Below are positions 26,253 through 33,479 of a stretch of 64,000 nucleotides of DNA, one piece after another; the first letter of the stretch is position 1; each line of letters opens with the position of its first letter. A program made the translations under genes and the position numbers. The notes beneath the pieces were generated by a model. It did no database searches and was not told the origin of the DNA. It saw only the letters and a list, made by a program, of their open reading frames with translations. Source of the stretch: Streptomyces lydicus (lineage in GTDB: Bacteria > Actinomycetota > Actinomycetes > Streptomycetales > Streptomycetaceae); the NCBI RefSeq assembly GCF_004125265.1, contig NZ_RDTE01000003.1, positions 1,736,001 through 1,800,000 on the forward strand, read 5' to 3'.

Positions 26253-26755
26253 CCAGCCCGGGATACACCCCAGCAACAGCAACCCACACCCGATACGAGC
26301 CGACACAGACCGAGACCGTCCTGGCCCGGCTCTCCCCACGTTCCACCCGTCTCCCCGCTCGTCGCCACATGACCAACCCCGACCTGCAGGCGCTGCGCGA
26401 AGCCGGTCTCGCCTCCGTGATCAGCAGCCAGCCACGCCCCCGCATCGGCATCTACGCCATGGTGCGAGACGGCCAGGACCCCGCCGTGCGACTTGCCGTG
26501 GCCCGCGGCCTGGTCCTCCGACACGACTGGCCCGAAGCGCAGGCGAGCGTCGACTTCACGGGGATGACCGACCCGGCCACACGACCTCAGCTCGCCCGCC
26601 TGCTGGACGCCGTCGATCGCAGAGCCATCGACGGCATCGTCGCGATGTCCCGGACTGACCTCACCCACCTCAACGACTACTACGAGGAGACCCTCCGGTG
26701 GATCCACGCCCGCGGCGGATTCCTCGCCCTTGCCACCGCCGAGACGGACATCTAA
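26249..26755 (+). CDS. Resolvase-like domain protein lacking the catalytic Ser
   Basis: A 168-residue protein. Residues about 70-165 follow the serine-recombinase N-terminal fold (RIGIYAMVRDG, then DPATRPQLARLLDAVDRRAIDGIVAMSRTDL). The catalytic motif normally YxRVS reads YAMVRDG, so the nucleophile is missing. There is no DNA-binding C-terminal domain. It is therefore not an active recombinase; a role in the dehydratase operon is inferred only from the overlap with LanB. Confidence 0.6.
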   Translation: MTSPGYTPATATHTRYEPTQTETVLARLSPRSTRLPARRHMTNPDLQALREAGLASVISSQPRPRIGIYAMVRDGQDPAVRLAVARGLVLRHDWPEAQASVDFTGMTDPATRPQLARLLDAVDRRAIDGIVAMSRTDLTHLNDYYEETLRWIHARGGFLALATAETDI

Positions 26756-27020
26756 CCCGCAGAACCACCGGTCCGCACCATCGCCTGCACGCCGGCACCC
26801 CCTCGGTCAATCCGGGGCCCTCGCGGCGACCCTGGAGCGCACCGATCAGGGGCCAGCCCAGCGCATCGACCGCATGTACTGCACCCCCGAACTCGCCCCG
26901 GCCCTCCTCGCTTTCGACGTCCTGGCGACCGACGAGGAGCGGGAGGTGTCCGACCACGCCCTGTTGGTCGCCCGCTTCGACCTCGACGTCCTCCGCCAGG
27001 TCCTCACGCCCGCCCGCTGA
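26730..27020 (+). pseudogene. Remnant of EEP-family hydrolase C-terminus
   Basis: The frame ends with QRIDRMYCTPELAPALLAFD and VSDHALLVARFDL, the C-terminal metal-binding segment (SDH) of endonuclease/exonuclease/phosphatase proteins. The preceding 30 codons do not match the family. An intact EEP gene follows 25 bases later, so this is probably the broken end of a paralogue. Confidence 0.6.
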
Positions 27021-27045
27021 CACTTCTATCTCTGGGGAAAGCTCC

Positions 27046-27942
27046 ATGCTCATCAACGCGGCGATCTGCAACTTCGAGAACAACGGCGGCGGCGACCGCG
27101 CACTGTGGCAGCGGATGCACGACCGGCTGGCGTCGCTCGACCTGCATCTGCTCCTGCGGCAGGAGGTGTGGAACGCGCAGGACGACGGCAACGCGCTCGC
27201 GGACGCGGCCGAAGCCGTGCTCGGCATGGCCGGACTGATCGGCCCGGAGTGCTGCACCGCCCTTTACCACGACCCCAACCTCTTCACCCCCGTCGGCGAG
27301 TTCCCGAAGACCGGCCCCATGTGGGTGCTCCCGCCGACCGTGCGCAGCCTGCAGCTCGCCGGCACGGCCCCCGGTGCGGTCCCGCTGATCGTCGGCTCGT
27401 ACCACCTCAACTACGGCTCCACCACCACGCGCCTGTCGGAGGCCGAGCGGCTGACCCAGTGGAACGACAAATGGGTCAAGGCCGACGGCCGACGCGTCCA
27501 CTACCCGGCGCTGCTTGGCGGCGACAACAACAGCTACCCGGTCCCCGGCGCCCCAGGAGACCCGGCCCTGCCCGTCCTGGAGGAGATCCCCGACGAGCCC
27601 CACCGGGCACACCGCTCCTACATCGGGCCAGACGGCGTGCGCCGGATGGACGACCGACCGGACGACACCCTGCGCACCGCCGGCCTCCAGGACGTCGCCC
27701 GCCACCTCGCCACCACCGCGGGCAACACCACCGCGGTCGCGCCGACGGTCGACGCCTACGGCACACACGGGCCGGACTCGCGGATCGACAGGATCTACGC
27801 CAGCAAGCAGCTCCTGCCCGCCGTGCGCGAGGTCGAGGTCATCAACATGAAGGGCCTGTCCGACCACCACACGGTCGTGGTGCGCCTGGACCGGGACACT
27901 CTCACCGACCTCCTCAACAACCCGCTCACCCGGGCGGCGTGA
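27046..27942 (+). CDS. Endonuclease/exonuclease/phosphatase family protein
   Basis: A 298-residue EEP-fold protein. Visible are the N-terminal AAICNFENNGG, the metal-ligand Glu in LLLRQEVWN, a GSYHLNYGS strand, LLGGDNNSYP (the GDxN motif), RIDRIYAS, and the closing MKGLSDHHTVVVRL. It hydrolyses a phosphodiester or phosphate monoester; the substrate is unknown. It is placed after the dehydratase operon and directly before a DUF6302 gene, 3 bases apart. Confidence 0.85.
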   Translation: MLINAAICNFENNGGGDRALWQRMHDRLASLDLHLLLRQEVWNAQDDGNALADAAEAVLGMAGLIGPECCTALYHDPNLFTPVGEFPKTGPMWVLPPTVRSLQLAGTAPGAVPLIVGSYHLNYGSTTTRLSEAERLTQWNDKWVKADGRRVHYPALLGGDNNSYPVPGAPGDPALPVLEEIPDEPHRAHRSYIGPDGVRRMDDRPDDTLRTAGLQDVARHLATTAGNTTAVAPTVDAYGTHGPDSRIDRIYASKQLLPAVREVEVINMKGLSDHHTVVVRLDRDTLTDLLNNPLTRAA

Positions 27943-27945
27943 CCG

Positions 27946-28602
27946 ATGTCCAACGACGCAAGGCCCGCGCTCCGGATGCCCCGATTCTTGCTGGCGCGAC
28001 TCGCCGCTCCGCTCTGCCGCCCCTCGCCCGAGGAGTGCGCCGACTACGCCTGGTTCCGGGAACGACTCGCCGAGCCGGGCCTCCTCGACTGCGCGGTCGG
28101 CGTGAAGGCGGACGGCGCCACGCTCCTCGCGGTGCCCGCCGGCAAAAGCCGCAGCGGCGGTTACCTGTCTGTGGGCACCGTGGCCGACGCCGTGCGGATC
28201 TGTTCGGCTCTGCGGGGCCAGTCCGGATTCCCGCGCGTCCGGCTCGGCCTGTCGGTCTGCCGCGACACCTGTTACGCCGTCGGCTGGGGACCACGCCAGC
28301 CCTGGGACGACGGGGAGCGCGGCAGGTATTTCGGGTATTCGCCGTCCGCCATCGACTCCTTCCTCCGCCGCGGTTGGGCGCCTGACCCGCCGCCGCAGGA
28401 GGCGACGACGGTGCTCGCCTCCTCGCGGGGCGAGGAGGCCCTCAAGGAGTCGGAGGGGATGCCGCAGTCCCGCTCGCGGGACCAGGTGGAGCTCCTGATC
28501 ACCGGTACCGAACTGGCGCGCCTACGGGGAGATTCCGCGGAGCAGGCCCGCCGCCTGCGTGAGCGGCACGGGCCCATCAAGCTCACCGCGCCACGCTGTT
28601 GC
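27946..28602 (+). CDS. DUF6302-like protein, no stop before convergent gene
   Basis: The first 130 residues match the DUF6302 family of Streptomyces (CAVGVKADGATLLAVPAGKSRSGGYL region, then FPRVRLGLSVCRDTCYAVGWG). The frame has no stop at the expected end: it stays open to 30340-30342, antisense through the entire deformylase gene. The end given is where the convergent gene stops and is a guess. Either the real tail and stop were removed by rearrangement, or the product is much longer than the family. Confidence 0.5.
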
Positions 28603-30072
28603 TCAGCCGTACGTCCAGCGCTGGCCGGTCCCGCGGTACTCCTCTACAGGGATCGGTTGCACACCCGGTCGCATGCGCTCGCGGTACAGCACGCCGCCCA
28701 GGTGGTCGACCTCGTGGTGGACGAGCCGGGACAGGCCGTGGGTGAACCGCGACAGGTGGGTGGAGCCGTCGAGGCTGCTGTGAGCGACGACGATGCTCAG
28801 CGGGCGAGGCACGAGTCCTCGGACGTCGAAGAAGCTGAGGCAGCCTTCGTACTGCTCGTCCTCGTCCTCGGAGGCCTCGGCGACGTGGGCGTTCAGCAGC
28901 ACGATGGGCTCTGTCCCGGCATCGGGTGGGAAGACGACGGCGGCGGAGCGGTCGATCCCGATCTGGGGGGCGGCGATGCCCATGCCCTTGCCGAACGTGT
29001 GAAGTTGGCGGACGCGGCCGACTGCGTCCATCAGCGAGGTGATGACTTCCTGGGCCTCTTCAGTCTCGGTGGGCAGGTCGAAGAGACGGGCGGCGCGGGT
29101 GAGGACGGGGTCGCCGTCCTGGACGATGCCGGCGTTGGCCATGGCCTGGCTCGCGGACAGGGTGCTCACGGGGTTGTTCGCTTTCTCGTCGGCTGCGTTC
29201 TTCAGGCGCCATTCGAGGCGGAAGCGGGCGTGGAGGGGCGGGTCGAGGGTGGCCCAGGAGAAGACGCTGTGCTCGCCTCGTTCCGTGCGCTGTGGTGGGG
29301 TGCGCAGTGGGGCGAAGTCGGCGCTCATGGAAGTCTCGGTTCCCCAGACGGACGGTTCGCAGTCTCGGGGGAAAGACAGTTCCACAGCCAGACGCCGGGT
29401 AGGCAGTCGCACCGCGCGCTGGAACCAGGGACCCCATTTCTCGGCGCCGACGCAGTACGAGTAGGAGATCTCGGCTTCCTGGCCGGGGTAGAGAGGGAAG
29501 CGGCTCGTTGGGTTCTGGAACTGGAGCCACACCTCCTTGAACGCGTCCCGGTCGTGTTTGATGGTCCAGCCCATCGGCTCGTCCGCGCAATGCGCCGTGA
29601 GCTGGAGTTCGTCCCAGGTCAGAGGGGTGCGGCGGTAGAGGGCGTTGGACCGTTCCGGTTCGGATGGGTATCGGTCGACGGCGATTCGGACGAGGTAGCG
29701 GGTGACGGGCTCGGTCCCGTTGTTGTGCAGGAGCCTGCGCATGCTGAGGTGGAAGCGTCCGTCGTCGTAGCGGAGCGCCGCCTCGTCCTCCAGGACCAGC
29801 AGGCCGGTGCCGGACGGCGGGTCGTTCTGCTCGGCCGCCTGCGGGGAGGCGTCGGTGCGCTGCCATGCCCGCCACAGTGCTCCGCCGGCGTCGAGTTCGG
29901 TGTCTGCCCGGCGGGCGAGCTGGGAGCTGCCGTGTTCCCGGCCGGCCTCAAGGTGGCTCACGTACGAGGGGTCGATATTGAGGCGCTGGGCGAGAGCGGC
30001 CTTCGACAGGCCCCGCACGCTGCGCCAGTGCGTGAGTTCCGCAGCGAACGTCGCCCGTTCCTCCCTCTCCAA
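28603..30072 (-). CDS. XRE HTH - peptide deformylase fusion
   Basis: A 489-residue protein. Residues about 8-60 are an XRE HTH (LSKAALAQRLNIDPSYVSHLEAGR). Residues about 85-300 are a beta-rich middle region unknown to me, with RRLLHNNGTEPVTRYLVRI. Residues about 315-470 are a peptide deformylase with all three motifs: GMGIAAPQIG, EGCLSF, and HEVDHLGG (metal ligands Cys, His, His, catalytic Glu). It would deformylate peptides, perhaps under nucleic-acid or partner control. It may be a resistance or peptide-tailoring deformylase rather than the housekeeping Def. Confidence 0.85.
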   Translation of the reverse strand: MEREERATFAAELTHWRSVRGLSKAALAQRLNIDPSYVSHLEAGREHGSSQLARRADTELDAGGALWRAWQRTDASPQAAEQNDPPSGTGLLVLEDEAALRYDDGRFHLSMRRLLHNNGTEPVTRYLVRIAVDRYPSEPERSNALYRRTPLTWDELQLTAHCADEPMGWTIKHDRDAFKEVWLQFQNPTSRFPLYPGQEAEISYSYCVGAEKWGPWFQRAVRLPTRRLAVELSFPRDCEPSVWGTETSMSADFAPLRTPPQRTERGEHSVFSWATLDPPLHARFRLEWRLKNAADEKANNPVSTLSASQAMANAGIVQDGDPVLTRAARLFDLPTETEEAQEVITSLMDAVGRVRQLHTFGKGMGIAAPQIGIDRSAAVVFPPDAGTEPIVLLNAHVAEASEDEDEQYEGCLSFFDVRGLVPRPLSIVVAHSSLDGSTHLSRFTHGLSRLVHHEVDHLGGVLYRERMRPGVQPIPVEEYRGTGQRWTYG

Positions 30073-30338
30073 GGTGGCCTTCCTCTCCGGGAGTTGCTGA
30101 CGATCGTGAGTGAGTGCTCCTCATGGTCGCCTCATCCTGCCCGGTTGAAGCCCAATGGTGCTAGGCAGCGGCCCCGGCGAATCTCCAGGACGGCGTGCTC
30201 GTCGGCCTCCAACCGTTGCCACAGCGACCTCATCCGAAGTTCACGTTCCGTGCCACCACGAGGGGTGCCCGTGAAGAGCACCCGCTTGGTCCTGCCAACC
30301 AAAAGAGGGCGCAGTGCCGCCGAGGGACAGAGGCCCAC

Positions 30339-31586
30339 ATGAGTCCGAACAGTACCTACTGGATGAACTACGCCATCAGCGTCGCACAAGGGGCGTCGCA
30401 ATCAAGCCGGCGGGTCGGCGTTGCGCTCGTTTCTGAACACGACGAGTTGATTTGCTCCGCTTTCGAAGGAGAAGTGCGCGGTGCATCCTGGTATCGCACT
30501 CTGCGGAGCAAGATTCAAAAACTCGGAACACCCAGCGCACACAGCTTATATCTGACGATCAACACCCTGTCAGCGGACTGCTCGTTTGAGCTCGACGAGC
30601 TCTTGAAGGACGTGCGCATCGACAGGGTCTATGTCGGCCTGCCAGACCCCGCGCTGACGAGTTACCGCGACGACGATCCCGTCACTACACAAGGACTCAT
30701 ACACCGCTTCCCCGACAATCTGCAGCGCGAGATCCTCGCTCAGAACCAGGGCGTCTACGCAGCGAGTGAGCAAAACATCGAGTGCAATCCCCACTATTCG
30801 ACACATCGCATTAGTGAGACCGTTTCCTCCAGGTTGACGGCGAAGGGGTTCGCGCTTTCCAGGAGCGAGGTCAATGCGAACAGGGGGAGGGTTGCGCTTG
30901 CTTCGCTCCTGTGCCGGAGGTATGGGATCGAGCACAAAGAGGCTGATTCTGCCGTTGGTGACGCATTGTCCGAAGCGTTTGACGCGAAGTACGGCACCTA
31001 TGACTATGCGTTCGACGCTCGTGCCGCCAACGTGAGATGGTCCGACGACTTCGCGTCGGTTTACAGGAGGTCGTCCACAAGGTCTCTGGCTACTGCCAAC
31101 ATCCTCAACGTCGGCGTCGGGGCTGGCTACGAAGCAGCAGCTTTGTTTTCAGATTGCGCGCAGATCACCTTCGTTGACATCGCGGAGCGTGGCCTCGCAA
31201 ATATAAGCGGTCGCATTCCCTCGTCGAGAACTATCGTCTCCGGTGCCGAAGACCTGTCCGCTTTACCGGAAAGCAGTTACGATCTGTATGTCTCACTGAG
31301 GACGTACAACTCATCGTTCTTCGATACGTCCGCAGCGGCGTCGGAGGCGCACAGAGTGCTGAAGCCCGGTGCGGTGATTATCGTCTCCGTGGCCAACGGA
31401 TTTCTGTATACTCAGCTGGGCTGCGTTGTCCCAGGACTGATCATCCCTGGCACTGACTTCGTCGACATCTATCGCGGGATGGACACAGCCAATCTGATTG
31501 TCGCGGAGCTTGATCGTATCGGATTCAAAGAGATCCGAATGTTCCCAACGAGTACCGAGATTTACTTGTCGGCTGTCACCGCCTAG
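30339..31586 (+). CDS. Degenerate deaminase-fold plus SAM methyltransferase protein
   Basis: A 415-residue protein. Residues about 5-110 follow the dCMP-deaminase/RibD fold (RVGVALVSEHDELICSAFEG, then DRVYVGLPDPALT), but the zinc signature HAE is replaced by ASW and PCxxC by a segment ending ADCSF, so Zn binding is probably lost. Residues about 245-400 are a class I methyltransferase (ILNVGVGAGYEAAAL, then DLYVSLRTYNS, then AHRVLKPGAVIIVSVANG). The region is less GC-rich than its neighbours. It heads the 30.3-39.8 kb cluster. Confidence 0.72.
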   Translation: MSPNSTYWMNYAISVAQGASQSSRRVGVALVSEHDELICSAFEGEVRGASWYRTLRSKIQKLGTPSAHSLYLTINTLSADCSFELDELLKDVRIDRVYVGLPDPALTSYRDDDPVTTQGLIHRFPDNLQREILAQNQGVYAASEQNIECNPHYSTHRISETVSSRLTAKGFALSRSEVNANRGRVALASLLCRRYGIEHKEADSAVGDALSEAFDAKYGTYDYAFDARAANVRWSDDFASVYRRSSTRSLATANILNVGVGAGYEAAALFSDCAQITFVDIAERGLANISGRIPSSRTIVSGAEDLSALPESSYDLYVSLRTYNSSFFDTSAAASEAHRVLKPGAVIIVSVANGFLYTQLGCVVPGLIIPGTDFVDIYRGMDTANLIVAELDRIGFKEIRMFPTSTEIYLSAVTA

Positions 31587-31714
31587 CGTTTCCACCGCCT
31601 CTCCGGCCGGCCACGTTCGCGACGTGTCATCGGCTCTGTGGGGCGAATGGATCGCAGAAGGCCGGGCGCGACCGGATCGTTCAGTGTGACCAGTGTGAAG
31701 GAAGGACTTCTGCA

Positions 31715-32431
31715 ATGAACGGGCGAACGACTGTTGCCGGTCGGATCCTGCAGTTCAACGAGGAACTTGCGGAGACGACGCTTGAACTTCCTCCCGGATT
31801 CGCGGCCATCAATCCGTTCAGCGGCCCCCAGAAGGAGCGCGTCCGGGAATTGACGACTGCGTTCTACAACAAGTACTACGACGATGATAAGCCGCGTCGT
31901 CTGGTATTGGGGAGCTCGCCCGCCCGGCGCGGAACGGCCGTAACCGGGGTTCCATTCGAAGACGCCAAGCTCCTCGAAGACGAAACGGGAGTCGATGTCG
32001 AGGGCTATGCGGTGAGCCGGCCTTCCGCCGGGTTTCTGCACGACGTCATCAGCCGCTACGGGGGCCGCGGCAAGTTCTATTCCGACTTCGTCATGAGTTT
32101 CGTGTGTCCTCTTGGTCTGGTGAGAACGAACTCCGAGGGAAAAGAAGTCAACTGCAACTACTACGAGAACAAGAAGCTGCTGGAACTCCTGGGCTCTTTC
32201 CTCGTGGACGCCCTGGAACGTCAGCTGGCATTCGGAATTGACGCCTCTGTGTGCTACTGCATTGGCAGTGGCGAGAATTTCGCGTACCTGTCGAAGGTGA
32301 ACGAGGGCCAGCGCTTCTTCCGAAAGATTGTGCCTCTGGAGCACCCGCGTTTCATCACTCAATACAACGGGGGCAGGAAGGAAGAATTCGCCGAAAAGTA
32401 CCTCGGCGCCTTCCGTGGACCAGGTGATTAG
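31715..32431 (+). CDS. SMUG2-like uracil-DNA glycosylase fold protein, altered motif
   Basis: A 238-residue member of the uracil-DNA glycosylase superfamily resembling the SMUG2/DUF4918 group: LPPGFAAINPF at the start, VTGVPFED, FYSDFVMSFVCPLGL, VNCNYYENKKL, and the second motif LEHPRFITQYNGG. The first motif, normally GxNPG, reads GSSPARRG, so the residue that activates water is changed. It may bind a nucleobase without cutting DNA, or act on a free nucleoside in the cluster. The ribosome-binding site AAGGAAGGA precedes the ATG. Confidence 0.75.
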   Translation: MNGRTTVAGRILQFNEELAETTLELPPGFAAINPFSGPQKERVRELTTAFYNKYYDDDKPRRLVLGSSPARRGTAVTGVPFEDAKLLEDETGVDVEGYAVSRPSAGFLHDVISRYGGRGKFYSDFVMSFVCPLGLVRTNSEGKEVNCNYYENKKLLELLGSFLVDALERQLAFGIDASVCYCIGSGENFAYLSKVNEGQRFFRKIVPLEHPRFITQYNGGRKEEFAEKYLGAFRGPGD

Positions 32432-32526
32432 TCGTTGCGTCGCCCGGAACGCTTGCCAACCTCTCAGCTGAATAGACAAAGACTTAGATCCGAACGCACT
32501 GGAACGAGAAGAAGGAGAGCAGTACA

Positions 32527-33306
32527 TTGGCGGCAGAAGGCAGGGTCCTGGTGCACTTCGACTCGGAGCGCGCGGGCGTCTACCGCTTCCAGGGCGGTGA
32601 GTTGAAACTGCTCAGAAGGGAGCGTCTTTCGTTCGGAGGCATCCGCGCGCACGAGGTGCCGGCAGAAAGGGTGGGCGAGTTCTGCGTCGGGCTCACGGAG
32701 TTCAGCGAGGTCGTTGACAACAAGACCACGCGCCTGCACGCCACCGGTGTCTTTCAGCAGCTCCCGCAGTCGGAAGCGACCGCACTGGTCAACAGTCTCT
32801 ATGTCGACACCGGCCTCTTCTTCAACATCGTCCGGCCCGAGCTGGAGCAGTTCTACCTGGAAGCGGGCATGTCCGCGTGCGGGTCGAACGACATGATGGA
32901 GGGCCTGACCCGGAGGGAATTCCGGAATGCTGTTGTCTGCGGCAGCTTCCAGCAGTCTCTGGGGTACATCGAAGATGTCATCTCCCGTCTGCGCGGGAGC
33001 GGTACTGCGGTGCTGAGCCCTCCTTCAACAAGGGTAAAGCCGGAGACCGTGGGTACCGACTTCATCCTCTTCGACTACCAGGATCTCCTGAAGAACGAAC
33101 GCGACACGTGGCGGCACAAGTACATGCACCTGGACGCGTTCAGGCAGGCCGACGCTGTGGTCGTATGCAACCCCGGCGGCCGTGTTGGAAAGGGAACCAT
33201 CTTCGAGCTCGGCTACATGTCCGCGCTGTCCAAGAGGGTCATCTTCACGGAGGAGCCCCAGGGCGTTTCCGTCCTGTTCCCCTGTGAGGTCGGCCTGGAA
33301 TTCTGA
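32527..33306 (+). CDS. Ppx/GppA-like plus deoxyribosyltransferase-like protein
   Basis: A 259-residue two-part protein. The first 120 residues recall the N-terminal lobe of Ppx/GppA phosphatases (VLVHFDSERAGVYRF, then RLHATGVFQQL, then VDTGLFFNIVRPELEQ). The last 125 follow the nucleoside 2-deoxyribosyltransferase fold (VVCGSFQQSLGYIEDVISRL, then QADAVVVCNPGG and GTIFELGYMSAL, the family's Asp/Glu region). TTG start at 32527 with AAGGAGAG 8 bases before. The substrate is unknown; base exchange or N-glycoside cleavage is inferred. Confidence 0.65.
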   Translation: MAAEGRVLVHFDSERAGVYRFQGGELKLLRRERLSFGGIRAHEVPAERVGEFCVGLTEFSEVVDNKTTRLHATGVFQQLPQSEATALVNSLYVDTGLFFNIVRPELEQFYLEAGMSACGSNDMMEGLTRREFRNAVVCGSFQQSLGYIEDVISRLRGSGTAVLSPPSTRVKPETVGTDFILFDYQDLLKNERDTWRHKYMHLDAFRQADAVVVCNPGGRVGKGTIFELGYMSALSKRVIFTEEPQGVSVLFPCEVGLEF

Positions 33307-33479
33307 GCGTTCCTGCCAAGCGCTGCGGCACCCTATCCCACTCCTCAATCCCGGACCGGAAAACAAGCGGTGTTCCGGCGAAAGGATCAGGGGCGGGAGA
33401 AGGTCTCCGGCTCACTCTCGATCTCTGTCTAACCAGGTCTCACTTCTCGGCTACGAAGATACGGAAAGGACCCCAGCCG

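Noticed and set aside
26249..26755. Active serine recombinase and a mobile element
   Set aside because: The catalytic Ser and the DNA-binding domain are missing, and the gene is coupled to LanB.
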